A stretch of 64,000 bases of DNA, taken from positions 248,001-312,000 of the forward strand of contig NZ_VNHS01000010.1 in assembly GCF_008124765.1 (NCBI RefSeq), given 5' to 3'. The notes under the pieces were generated by a model. That model did not search any database, was not told the DNA's origin, and worked only from the letters and a program-made list of their open reading frames with translations. Positions within the stretch are counted from its first letter, which is position 1, and each line of letters starts with the position of its first letter. Positions 54,815-63,517 of this stretch are shown in pieces. A program made the position numbers and the translations under genes. This stretch comes from Paenibacillus methanolicus. GTDB lineage: Bacteria; Bacillota; Bacilli; Paenibacillales; Paenibacillaceae.

Positions 54815-56767
54815 TTAAACCGCGGCTTTGAGCATATTGTTCATGTACGTCCGATAGGCGACCATGAAGTAGACCGACTGCATGATGATATAGATCGCGA
54901 TGACGATGCCGACATAGAGATAGATTCGGCCGCTCAATAGATTATCCAGCGCCTTCATCGCGAACAGCGTATGCAGGATGCCGACGGCCACCGGCACGTA
55001 GAAGATGACCGACACCTGTGCCATTACGACCCGCCGGATTTCGCCGGCCGTCATCCCGATGCGCGTGAGCGCCCTGAACTGCGCCTCGTCGTCCTTCATC
55101 TCCGTGTACATCTTGAAGTACAGCATGCTGCCGGAGGCGATGAAGAAGAGCAGGCTGACGAACAGGCCGACGAACAGCGTGAGCGAGCTCGTTTCTTTGA
55201 TGGACAGATAACCTTCGACCCGGTTGGTCATCGCCTGGTTGCGCATCTCCTCCGGAATGGCGGCTTTCACCTTCACCATCGTGGAGAGCGCGTCTTCCCA
55301 TTGCTCCAGCTCCACGCCGTAGCTGACGACCCGCTTCTCCGGCGGCGTCCGCGACAACTGCGATTCGTACGTCTTGTCGTCCACCACCAGCAGATACGTG
55401 TAGATGCCCACCGGCGTCAGCACGGCTCCCGCCCGCGTCGGCTCCAGATCGAACGTCGTCCAGATGCCGTTCAGCTTCGCCTCGATCGCCTTCCCCTTGT
55501 ACAAGCCGGTATCTTTCATTTCGACGTACGGGTACACGAGGAAAGCCTTGCCTTCGCCCACGGTCGCTTGGTCGCGTCCGGTCAGCGCGGCGGCCCGGTT
55601 ATATTCCGAGATGCCGATGACGGCCGCGTTGATCTCCCCAACGCCGGAGCGGAACGCGCCGCCCTTGGCGCCCCGCGTCGCTTCGGTCGCGATGCCGGCC
55701 ACCTTGATCTCGTAGGCGATCTTCCGCCCGTCGGCGAGCAGGATTTGCCTCAATTTGTCCGGCTCGATGACCTCGTGAACGTCCAGCCCCTTCTCCACGT
55801 AGCCAATCGTATGCGGGGCGTGCGACATGAGCTGGGCGCGGCCGTTTTCTTTGAAGACGTACAACGTGCCCGACGCGGTCATGATGACGGCGCTCAGAAT
55901 CGTCACCATGAACAGGATGCGCGCGTTGTCCTTCAGCTTGAACGCCATCTGGGCGAGCGCGATCATGTTCGTGCGATTGTAGAAGATGCCTTTGTTCCGC
56001 TTCAGCAGGCGCAGAATCGCCACGCTGCTCTGCGTGAACAGGAAGTACGTGCCGACCAAGACAAGGAACAGAATCGGCAGCGTCAGCATAAGGAACGTTC
56101 CCAAGTTCATGAACGTGGCCAACGTATAACCGCCGGCGAGCGTGGTCAAGCCCAACAGCGCGAGCCAGATGCTGAACGCCGGCTCCTTCTTCGGCTTGCT
56201 CGCCTCCTTCAGCAAATCGACGATTTCCGTCCGCCCGACCCGCAGCGCGCCGATCCAGTTGAGCGCGTTGAACAGCAGCAGGAAGCCGCCGACGGTGAGC
56301 AGCACCGCCTTCACCGGCACCGAGAACCGGATCGGATTCTCGACGCCGAGCAGCAGCGCCATCGCCATGAAGAACAGCTTGCTGAGCAGAATGCCGATGC
56401 CGATGCCGACCGCGATCGCGAGCAGGGCGATGAACAAGCTCTCCAACATGAGCATTCGCCGCAGTTGGGGGCGGGTCATGCCGAACAGGGCATAGAGCCC
56501 GAACTCCTTCTTGCGCGTCTTCAGGAAGGCCGAGTTGGCGTACAGCACGAAGAAGAACGAGAAGACGACGACGATATATTCGCACGCCTCCATCCCTCTG
56601 CGCACCTTCTCCGCCTGCTCGATATGGCCGTTAATGACGTCCGGATGGAACAGGAACGCGCCGTACATGTAGAAGACGAGCACGGAGAACACGCTGCTCA
56701 GGAAGAAGGCGCCGTAAGCGCGCCAATTGCCGCGGATGCTGCTAAGCGCGAGCGAACGGAATGTCAT
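54815..56767 (-). CDS. Bce-type ABC transporter permease (FtsX domain)
   Basis: The 650-aa permease has the BceB architecture: ten predicted helices with a large extracytoplasmic domain (residues about 320-525) between helices 7 and 8, and FtsX-like regions at both ends. N-terminal marker: KTRKKEFGLYALFGMTRPQLRRM. Such transporters handle cell-wall-active peptides such as bacitracin and act as flux sensors for their partner kinase. It overlaps the ATPase gene by 26 bp. With the kinase and regulator upstream it completes a four-gene detoxification module. The target antibiotic cannot be told from sequence. Confidence 0.93.
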   Translation of the reverse strand: MTFRSLALSSIRGNWRAYGAFFLSSVFSVLVFYMYGAFLFHPDVINGHIEQAEKVRRGMEACEYIVVVFSFFFVLYANSAFLKTRKKEFGLYALFGMTRPQLRRMLMLESLFIALLAIAVGIGIGILLSKLFFMAMALLLGVENPIRFSVPVKAVLLTVGGFLLLFNALNWIGALRVGRTEIVDLLKEASKPKKEPAFSIWLALLGLTTLAGGYTLATFMNLGTFLMLTLPILFLVLVGTYFLFTQSSVAILRLLKRNKGIFYNRTNMIALAQMAFKLKDNARILFMVTILSAVIMTASGTLYVFKENGRAQLMSHAPHTIGYVEKGLDVHEVIEPDKLRQILLADGRKIAYEIKVAGIATEATRGAKGGAFRSGVGEINAAVIGISEYNRAAALTGRDQATVGEGKAFLVYPYVEMKDTGLYKGKAIEAKLNGIWTTFDLEPTRAGAVLTPVGIYTYLLVVDDKTYESQLSRTPPEKRVVSYGVELEQWEDALSTMVKVKAAIPEEMRNQAMTNRVEGYLSIKETSSLTLFVGLFVSLLFFIASGSMLYFKMYTEMKDDEAQFRALTRIGMTAGEIRRVVMAQVSVIFYVPVAVGILHTLFAMKALDNLLSGRIYLYVGIVIAIYIIMQSVYFMVAYRTYMNNMLKAAV

Positions 56768-57518
56768 CGAAATTCCCTCCCAACACGCTAAGGCCGTCCA
56801 AAATTTGCTGGAAGAACAGCTGGCGGCTCGATCCGCGACGAATCTCCGAGAACAATCGGCCGTCCTTGATGAACACGATGCGCTGGCAGTAGCTGGCGGC
56901 GAACGGGTCGTGCGTCACCATCGCGATCGTCGCCGCGAAGCGCTCGTTCATCTGCTTGAGCGATTCCATGACGTCCTTGGCCGCCTTGGAATCGAGGTTG
57001 CCGGTCAGCTCGTCGGCCAGCAGAATCGACGGCTTGTGAATCATCGCCCGCGCGATCGCCGCCCGCTGCTTCTGCCCGCCGGATACTTCGTAGGTGCGCT
57101 TGTTCAAAATCTGGTCGATGCCCAGGAGCTGCGCAAACGGAATCAGGCGCGCCTCGATCTCCTTCACCGGCGTCCCTTCGAGGACGAGCGGAAGCACGAT
57201 GTTCTCCTTGATCGACAGCGTGTCGAGCAGATTGAAGTCCTGGAAGACGAAGCCGAGCTCTCGCCTGCGGAACAGCGCCAACTGCTTCTCGTGCAGGCGG
57301 GCCGGCTCCGTGCCGTTAATCCAGATGCCGCCCGAGGTCGGCTTGTCGATCGTCGCCAGCAGGTTCAGCAGCGTCGTCTTCCCGCTGCCCGACGGTCCCA
57401 TAATGCCGACGAATTCCCCTGCCCCCACTTCGAGGTCGATGTCTTCCAGCGCCTTGTAGGCGACGCTGCCTTTGCTGGCGTACGTCTTGCACAGCGCTTG
57501 CGTGCGTAATACGGTCAT
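56742..57518 (-). CDS. Bce-type ABC transporter ATP-binding protein
   Basis: The 258-aa ATPase of the MacB/LolD/BceA class has Walker A IMGPSGSGKTTLLNLLATID (residues about 39-58), signature YEVSGGQKQRAAIARAMIHKPS, Walker B ILLADELTGNLD and switch His in AMVTHDPFAASYC. The family trait GELGFVFQDFNLL-like (RRELGFVFQDFNLLDTLS) is present. It powers the permease encoded by the overlapping downstream gene. RBS AAGGGAAGG. A 108-bp gap separates it from the kinase gene. Confidence 0.95.
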   Translation of the reverse strand: MTVLRTQALCKTYASKGSVAYKALEDIDLEVGAGEFVGIMGPSGSGKTTLLNLLATIDKPTSGGIWINGTEPARLHEKQLALFRRRELGFVFQDFNLLDTLSIKENIVLPLVLEGTPVKEIEARLIPFAQLLGIDQILNKRTYEVSGGQKQRAAIARAMIHKPSILLADELTGNLDSKAAKDVMESLKQMNERFAATIAMVTHDPFAASYCQRIVFIKDGRLFSEIRRGSSRQLFFQQILDGLSVLGGNFDDIPFARA

Positions 57519-57626
57519 GACGATTCCTTCCCTTCGCTTGGTTCTTATGGGACCAGTATACCGTGAGGGAAGCCGTCCCCCTCATCGATTCAACTTGCAA
57601 ACGGCAGGAGAAACCTTACAATATTG

Positions 57627-58775
57627 TCACCTCTCCTCGATGCGGTGCAAGGTTCGCGAACGGAAGGCGATCGTGACGGTCGTGCCGCTCCCCTGCTCGG
57701 ATTCGGCCGTTATGGCGTGCCCCAGCTGCCGGCATACCAGCTTGGCCAAGTACAGCCCCATGCCGGTCGATTCCCCGACGATGCGCCCGTTCTCCCCCGT
57801 GAAGAACGGATCGAATACGCGCGCAAGCTCGTGGGCGGGGATGCCGATGCCTTCGTCGCGAACGCCGATGCTCGCTCCTCCGTCCGGCTCCTGCGCGATT
57901 CGGATATACAGCCGCTTGGCGCCCGGCTTGGGCGCGCTGTATTTGATCGCGTTCGTCACGAGCTGCCCGATCGCGAACGACATCCACTTCTCGTCGGTCT
58001 CGGCCGAAGCGCTCCCTTCGATCTGCGGATAGATGCCGTGTTTGATGCACAGCCGCTTATGGCGGTTGACCACCTCGCGCGCCAGCGCCTCCAGACGCAC
58101 TCCTCGCACATGCATGTCCAGCTCGAATTTGGACAACCTCGCCGTATACAGCATCAGATCGAGTCCCTGCGTCAGCCGGTCCGCCTCCTCGCGGATGCTG
58201 GCAAAGACGTCGCCCGCATCCGGCTCCTCCGCCCCTTGCTGGCCGAGCAGGTCGATGACCGATACCGGCGTCTTCATCTGATGCACCCATTGATGGGTAA
58301 AATGCTGATGCACCTCCTGCTGCCGCCGATAGCGGCCGAGCTCGTCCATATAGGCTTCGTGCTGGCGGGCGATCAGCCGCTGCACGGCGCGCTGGTCGCG
58401 CGTGACGCCCGAGCGGATCTGCAGCGCGGCTTCGAGCTTGCCCGCGCGCAGCGCCTCGCCAAGCTCGCGGAAATAAGACCGCTGGCGCACATAATCCGCC
58501 AGCAGCCAGACGAGAAGGAAGAACAGCGCGAGCATGAACGCATAGACGATGCTCGCCGCGTCCAGCTTCAAGCCTTGGGTCGCGAGGGCGAGCACGAGCG
58601 CCGTCTCCGAGAGCGCAAGCGCCAGCAGGAAAGCCGCGATGTACCAGGCCTTGTCCGCCACATAACGCGCGAACGTCAGCGAGAGGTCCGATGCTTCGAA
58701 TGGCGCCCTAGCCGCTAAACCTATGCCAGCGCCGTTCTCGGCTTCCCGGCCCGCTCGTTCCGTATGGCCGTTCAT
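57627..58775 (-). CDS. BceS-like intramembrane-sensing histidine kinase
   Basis: The 382-aa kinase has two transmembrane helices close together (residues about 45-95) with almost no external loop, the sign of intramembrane-sensing kinases that read the transporter rather than the drug. The H-box is HFTHQWVHQMKTPVSVIDLL, and the HATPase domain has N (FAIGQLVTNAIKYS), G1 (IGVRDEGIGIPA) and G2 (GESTGMGLYLAKL). It should phosphorylate the response regulator, whose gene it overlaps by 4 bp (ATGA). Confidence 0.93.
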   Translation of the reverse strand: MNGHTERAGREAENGAGIGLAARAPFEASDLSLTFARYVADKAWYIAAFLLALALSETALVLALATQGLKLDAASIVYAFMLALFFLLVWLLADYVRQRSYFRELGEALRAGKLEAALQIRSGVTRDQRAVQRLIARQHEAYMDELGRYRRQQEVHQHFTHQWVHQMKTPVSVIDLLGQQGAEEPDAGDVFASIREEADRLTQGLDLMLYTARLSKFELDMHVRGVRLEALAREVVNRHKRLCIKHGIYPQIEGSASAETDEKWMSFAIGQLVTNAIKYSAPKPGAKRLYIRIAQEPDGGASIGVRDEGIGIPAHELARVFDPFFTGENGRIVGESTGMGLYLAKLVCRQLGHAITAESEQGSGTTVTIAFRSRTLHRIEER

Positions 58776-59485
58776 GCTCCGGCCTCCTTCATGTTCAGCT
58801 TGTAGCCTGACCCCCGCACCGTCTCGATGACGCCCGGCAGTCCGAGCTCCTCCAGCTTCCGGCGCAGCCGCGTGACGTTGACGGTGAGCGTGTTGTCATC
58901 CACGAACTGCACGTCGTCCCACAGCGTCTCGAGCAGCCGCTCCCGGCCGACGACGCGTCCCTCGTGCTTCAGCAGACACTCGGCGAGCAGGCATTCGTTC
59001 TTCGTCAGCGCCATTAGCCGTCCGTCCCATTCCAGCTCGCTGCGCGCCGGATGGAGGCGCAGCCCGCTCTCATGGAGCTCTCCTTCCCCCGGAGCCTGCT
59101 GCGCGGGGACGGCCGCGTATTCGCCGTATGCCCGGCGCAGCAGGCCTTTGATCTTCGCGAGCAGCAGATCGAGCGGGATCGGCTTCGTCACGTAATCGTC
59201 GCCGCCGTTCTCGATCGCCATCACCTGATCCATCTCGCCCGAACGGGCCGAGACGAAGATGATCGGGGCGCTGGTCGCCGTGCGGAACTGTCTGCACCAG
59301 TAGTAGCCGTCATAGTGAGGCAAATGGATGTCCAGCAAAATGAGATGCGGTTCCCACTCTTCCATTTCCTTCTTCAGTTCATGCATGCGCGCCGCGACGC
59401 GCGCTTCGAAGCCGTATTTGACGAGCGACCTGCGCAGCAGCTCGCCGATCTTGTCGTCATCCTCCACGATAAATATGCGGTACAT
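58772..59485 (-). CDS. BceR-like OmpR-family response regulator
   Basis: The 237-aa protein has a receiver domain (residues 1-115; acidic pair EDD, phospho-Asp in LILLDIHLPHYDGYYWCRQ, conserved Thr/Ser in FVSARSGE and Lys in YVTKPIPLDLL) and a C-terminal winged helix (about 140-232, with RLRRKLEELGLPGVIETVRGSGYKL). It activates the transporter genes in Bce modules by binding upstream inverted repeats. It is first in the leftward set regulator-kinase-ATPase-permease. RBS GGAGGAGAGG. Confidence 0.95.
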   Translation of the reverse strand: MYRIFIVEDDDKIGELLRRSLVKYGFEARVAARMHELKKEMEEWEPHLILLDIHLPHYDGYYWCRQFRTATSAPIIFVSARSGEMDQVMAIENGGDDYVTKPIPLDLLLAKIKGLLRRAYGEYAAVPAQQAPGEGELHESGLRLHPARSELEWDGRLMALTKNECLLAECLLKHEGRVVGRERLLETLWDDVQFVDDNTLTVNVTRLRRKLEELGLPGVIETVRGSGYKLNMKEAGA

Positions 59486-60191
59486 CCCGGTCCTCTCCTC
59501 CCGTGCGCGGTTCCGGACATCTCGCGCATTCCGCGTGTCCGCCTTGTTGAATCCGTCGCCGCTTGTCGAACTTTATTCTAGCCGCTTTTCCAGCTTCTCT
59601 CAATCCCGGCTCCCTCCCCCTTCCCCCTCCGCCGAGGGGAACCAAAGGACTTTGCCCCTTCAGATCCCCCTTTCTCCCTCGCCCCTTCCCCCTCCGCCGC
59701 AATGCTGTCAGTTTAAGAGGGCTCCGCCCTTTTGACCCGAGTTTTATTGCTCCCTCCTCCCACCTCCTCCGCCGAGGAGGCTCCAAGGGCTTTGCCCTCT
59801 GGACTCCCGTCTTCGTGCTGGCATGTTTGTTCGCGGTCGGCGGAAAGGCTTGAGTGTGGCACGCTTTTGTCCTGTCGGACAAAGCTTCAGTCGGTTTTGA
59901 AGTCCGTCCTAAGACTTAAGCCGTCAACTATAGGCCCTAGTTAGCTTCAGCGGACGTTTTTCCTTAACCTGACAGCATTGCCCTCGGCGGAGGGGTGTAG
60001 GGAAACTCCCAAGTAAGCCTTGTCCGCCAGGACAAAGCGTGCCCGCACGAAACCATCCGCCGACCACTGACCTCACGTCAAGCATGAAACGGGTGTCCAG
60101 AGGGCGGAGTCTGAGCGATTTCCAACGGAAAACGCGCTTCGGAAGCATGGGCTATGGAGCCCCTCGGCGGAGGGGTTGGGGAGGGCATCAT
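59486..60191. repeat. Repeat island with inverted copies of family C
   Basis: About 700 bp hold no supported gene. Direct family C copies lie at about 59620-59660 (partial) and 59755-59890, and an inverted copy at about 60010-60182. The blocks AATGCTGTCAG (59700) and CTGACAGCATT (59965) form an inverted pair, and GGCACGCTTTTGTCC (59860) mirrors GGACAAAGCGTGCC (60030). The region upstream of the Bce operon promoter is therefore largely palindromic. Confidence 0.7.
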
Positions 60192-60223
60192 AAAAACCGC
60201 GGCTGCAACGATGCAGCCGCGGT
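60192..60223 (-). terminator. Terminator of the transglutaminase-like gene
   Basis: The perfect 12-bp stem ACCGCGGCTGCA/TGCAGCCGCGGT with a 4-nt loop is followed by U5 on the minus strand, 25 bp past the stop. Confidence 0.92.
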
Positions 60224-60248
60224 CTGATGACGCGATATCGAGACGATT

Positions 60249-61373
60249 TTAGTACACGAGCGTCAGCCGTACCAGCTTGTCGTTCAGGGTCGTCCGCGCG
60301 AACGATTCGTACGTGTAGCTGTACCGCGTAATGCCGGTCTGCGCCGCGAGAGCCTTCTTCATATCCGACGCGAGCGTCGCGCCGCGGGTGTAACGGAGCA
60401 CCACGGACGTCTCGCCCTGCTCGATTGCCGCGGAGATTTTATCCTTCAGCGCCTGCAAGGTCGTCACCGTGTAATCTTCGTTCATATACGCAAAGCCCAT
60501 GTCCAAATAGAGTCTGTCGTAGAATGCGACGCGGCTTGCGTCCGTCTTCGCCAGCGCCCTCAGCGTGGCGTCGTAGGCCGTGACCGCCTTCGGATAATTC
60601 GCCGCCTTCCAGCTGTGGTCGGCCCGCAGCTGCGCATCGGTGACGTTGTAATAATTGTAGACGACGCGCCCCTTCACGTCCGGCACCGGATCGTCCCAGG
60701 TCGTATCCATATGGTACCACTGGCCGCCGAGCCGGACCAGGTTCCACGCATGGGATTGGCCGCGCGAGCTGCCCTCCACGATGCGAACCGGAATGCCGGC
60801 CTGCCTCATCATCTCGTACGTTAGCAGCGCGTAACCTTGGCAGACGGTCCTGCCCTTGCTCAGCCCGTCGAACGCCGAATGCGACACCAGCGTCGTATCG
60901 TAGGCGATATTCGTCACGATCCAGTCGTGAATGGTTTTCGCTTTCTGATGATCGTTCATGCCGGCGGTCAAAATCTCGTCCAGCGCCTGCGCGACTTTCT
61001 GCCGCACCTGCTTCGTCTGGGCAAGCGATTCCCAGTAGGTCAATTTCACCGTTATTTTGGCGCTCGTGCCGGAGATGACGGCCGAGGTCGCATAGCTTTT
61101 CACGATATAATGCAAATAATCGTCCGACGCCAGAGCGGCGGCGATCGCCCGGTTCAGATCATTCTTGAGCGCGGTCTTCGTGCCCGTATAGGAAAGGGTG
61201 ACGGTGCTTGCCCGTTTCTCGATCGCCGCCACGAGCGTTTCGCTCATGTTGGCTTGGACGGCCGTCGCCTGCGCCGCGGCCGCTTCTGCCGGCCGCACCG
61301 GTCCGAGCACGGCCGCCGCAGGCGCGGCGCCTAGCAGCATTGCCGCCGCCAGCATGCCTTTAACCAACTTCAT
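60249..61373 (-). CDS. Secreted transglutaminase-like protein
   Basis: The 374-aa protein has a signal peptide (residues 1-32, ending PAEAAA). The transglutaminase-core triad is Cys178 (KGRTVCQGYALLTYEM), His208 (GQSHAWNLVRL) and Asp223 (WYHMDTTWDDP), within about 135-235. Two related 55-residue segments flank the core: residues 56-113 (TVTLSYTGTKTALKNDLNRA) and 322-374 (SVVLRYTRGATLASDMKKAL), each a beta-alpha-beta unit ending in KITVKLTY or KLVRLTLVY. Members may be proteases or cross-linkers at the cell surface. RBS GGAGGAACG. A single gene. Confidence 0.88.
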   Translation of the reverse strand: MKLVKGMLAAAMLLGAAPAAAVLGPVRPAEAAAAQATAVQANMSETLVAAIEKRASTVTLSYTGTKTALKNDLNRAIAAALASDDYLHYIVKSYATSAVISGTSAKITVKLTYWESLAQTKQVRQKVAQALDEILTAGMNDHQKAKTIHDWIVTNIAYDTTLVSHSAFDGLSKGRTVCQGYALLTYEMMRQAGIPVRIVEGSSRGQSHAWNLVRLGGQWYHMDTTWDDPVPDVKGRVVYNYYNVTDAQLRADHSWKAANYPKAVTAYDATLRALAKTDASRVAFYDRLYLDMGFAYMNEDYTVTTLQALKDKISAAIEQGETSVVLRYTRGATLASDMKKALAAQTGITRYSYTYESFARTTLNDKLVRLTLVY

Positions 61374-61714
61374 CTGCCGTTCCTCCTCGCATCCATGTCT
61401 TAGGGTGTCTCTCTCATTCTAGCATCAATCGGCGGATTTGGGACGCGTTGGCCGGCTGCCAATTATTCGCGGATGCTTGCCCAAGCCCATACGTCTATCC
61501 ATACGCGCCGTTCGCCGGACTAGTACAACGCCGGCCGATCGTTCACGAAACAGGCGCATTTTCCGATCGATTCGAGCTTTGGCAACCGGGGCTAGGAAAT
61601 CGTTTCCATCCCGGCGCGCCTTATGTTAAAATGAACCCGCTTCGGGGTAAGAGGACATGCAGCAGCGCACCCGCGTTTCAATGAATTTGAAGGATGAAGG
61701 AGCGTGCGAGAAAG
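61374..61714. other. Intergenic region between the transglutaminase and aldo/keto reductase genes
   Basis: No gene or repeat is evident. A weak extended -10 (TG-TTAAAAT near 61625) may serve the reductase. Sequence is otherwise ordinary. Confidence 0.35.
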
Positions 61715-62659
61715 ATGAAATACCGCAAGCTTGGCAAGAACGGACCGAAAATCTCGGTCATCGGCTTCGGATCATGGGCCATCGGCGGAGGCGGCTGGGC
61801 GAGCGCATGGGGCGAGCAGGACGACGCGCTGTCGATTGAAAGCGTGCGCGCCGCCCTCGACGCGGGCGTGACGTTCTACGACACGGCGGCCGTCTACGGG
61901 CTCGGCCATTCCGAGGAGGTGCTCGGCAAGGCGCTCGGAAGCGACCGGCCGAACGCGGTCGTCGCCACCAAGTGCGGCCTCGTCTGGGACGACGCCGGCG
62001 CGATCGCGCGCAGCGGCGCCTACGAGTCGATTCTCCGCGAGGCGGAAGCCTCGCTGCGCCGCTTAGGCACCGACTATATCGACTTGTACCAAATGCATTG
62101 GCCGGCCGAAGACGCGCCGCAGGAAGAGACGATGCGCGCGCTCGAGAAGCTTGCGCAGGACGGCAAAATCCGCTGCATCGGCGTCTCCAACTACAACATC
62201 GAGCAGCTGGAGCGTTCGCTCACGGTCGCCCATGTCGATTCGCTTCAGCCGCCGTATTCGATTCTCCGTCCCGCGGTCGAAGCTCAGCTGCTTCCGTTCT
62301 GCCAGCAGAACGGCATCGGCGTCGTCGCCTACAGTCCGCTCACGTCGGGGCTGCTGTCGGGCACCTACACGTACGAGACCAAATTCAGCGACGACGACTG
62401 GCGCTCCCGCAATAAGGCCCACACCGGCGAAGGGCTTCGGCAGAACGTCGACAAAGCCGAGCGGCTGAAGGCGATCGCCGAGCGGCACGGCTTGACGCTG
62501 CCGCAGCTCGCGGTCGCCTACGTGCTCGCCCATCCGGCGCTCACGAGCGCGATCGTCGGCGTCCGCAAGCCGTCGCACATTACGGGGGTGCTGCCCGCCG
62601 CGGACGTCGCGCTGGACGACGCCACGCTCGTCGAGATTCGCGGCATCGCGGCAGAGTAA
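61715..62659 (+). CDS. Aldo/keto reductase
   Basis: The 314-aa TIM-barrel NADPH reductase carries the catalytic tetrad Asp and Tyr in FYDTAAVYGLGHSE, Lys in VVATKCGLVW and His in YQMHWPAED. NADP-binding segments near the end are IVGVRKPSHI. The order and GFGSWAIGGGGW start place it in the AKR11/12-like group of general stress or sugar aldehyde reductases. The substrate is open. ATG 61715 (MKYRKLG) fits family starts; an ATG seven codons earlier overlaps the AAGGAG. It ends at a convergent terminator shared with the DUF1697 gene. Confidence 0.93.
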   Translation: MKYRKLGKNGPKISVIGFGSWAIGGGGWASAWGEQDDALSIESVRAALDAGVTFYDTAAVYGLGHSEEVLGKALGSDRPNAVVATKCGLVWDDAGAIARSGAYESILREAEASLRRLGTDYIDLYQMHWPAEDAPQEETMRALEKLAQDGKIRCIGVSNYNIEQLERSLTVAHVDSLQPPYSILRPAVEAQLLPFCQQNGIGVVAYSPLTSGLLSGTYTYETKFSDDDWRSRNKAHTGEGLRQNVDKAERLKAIAERHGLTLPQLAVAYVLAHPALTSAIVGVRKPSHITGVLPAADVALDDATLVEIRGIAAE

Positions 62660-62736
62660 GCGCGGCGAACATGAAGCGGATTGGTATTCGTGCGGTTGAT
62701 GGATAAACGTGCTATGCATGCGTGTATTTCAACGCG

Positions 62737-62775
62737 AAAAGACCGCCGGGGACTCCCGTCTCCCGGCGGTTCTTT
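62737..62775. terminator. Bidirectional terminator between the reductase and DUF1697 genes
   Basis: AAAGACCGCCGGGGA pairs with TCCCGGCGGTTCTTT (62738-62752 and 62761-62775) with one mismatch. Confidence 0.85.
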
Positions 62776-62818
62776 GACATGCGCGCGGATTGGGGTCACC
62801 GCATGCGGACATGCCGGC

Positions 62819-63370
62819 CTAGCCCTCCCGCATCGCGCGAGCCATCTCCGCAAGCTTTAGCGTCGTGCGCCAGTTGCGCGTCGTGACGGTATGGCGCAGC
62901 TTGGCCAAATTGTCCGCCAGCTTCGATTCCGACATGCGCTGGCGCAGCAGCAGATAGAGCTCCCGCCCCATGACGCGGTATTCGTCCTTCTCGTTCCCGG
63001 GATCGAGCTTGCGCGCGATTTCCTCCGGCCCCGGCGCGTCGTCCGCGAGCAGCGACATCTGGATGCTCTCCTCTTCGCCGAGGCCTGCCGCGTCGTACGG
63101 ACAATCGCGGATGATCGCGTCCCACTCCTCGGCCGTGCGGACCATGACCCGAACGCGAAAGCCGAACCGGCTCTCGATCGCATCCTCGATGCGGCCCGCA
63201 AGCGCCGCCGCCTCTCCCGCTTTCGCCTCGAAGACGACGTTGCCGCTCTGGATATATGTTTGCGCGCGGCCGTGCCCCATCGCTTGAAACATCATTCGAA
63301 GCTCGGCCATCGGGATTTTGTTATGCCCGCTGACGTTGATGCCGCGCAGCAGCGCGATATAGATCTGCAT
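62819..63370 (-). CDS. DUF1697 family protein
   Basis: The 183-aa cytosolic protein begins MQIYIALLRGINVSGHNKIPMAELR and continues with YIQSGNVVFEA, both diagnostic of DUF1697. The C-terminal REL-YLLLRQRMSESKL and TTRNWRTTLKLAEM segments complete the family pattern. The function is unknown; two ferredoxin-like folds are described for structures in the family. The ATG at 63368-63370 follows GAGG at 7 nt. It is a single gene, with its terminator shared with the aldo/keto reductase. Confidence 0.9.
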   Translation of the reverse strand: MQIYIALLRGINVSGHNKIPMAELRMMFQAMGHGRAQTYIQSGNVVFEAKAGEAAALAGRIEDAIESRFGFRVRVMVRTAEEWDAIIRDCPYDAAGLGEEESIQMSLLADDAPGPEEIARKLDPGNEKDEYRVMGRELYLLLRQRMSESKLADNLAKLRHTVTTRNWRTTLKLAEMARAMREG

Positions 63371-63517
63371 GAGGAATCCTCGTTTCCTTTTTCCGCCAGT
63401 ATACCATGTCGGTCGGAATGCAGGCTATCCGCCCGCCGATGGCTCTTGGGGCAGCCCTCTAAAGACAAGAAACGAAAGGCTGGCAAAGGCTACCCGGATG
63501 CTTCGCGATCTACTTCG

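Noticed and set aside
54971..56791. 606-codon frame opposite the Bce permease
   Set aside because: Gln/His/Arg-rich shadow of a membrane protein gene, no ribosome binding site.
62681..62735. Further copy of family A (GCGGATTGG followed by a GTGTATTTC-like end)
   Set aside because: The 3' GCATTCCGC half needed for the closing stem is missing, so resemblance may be chance.
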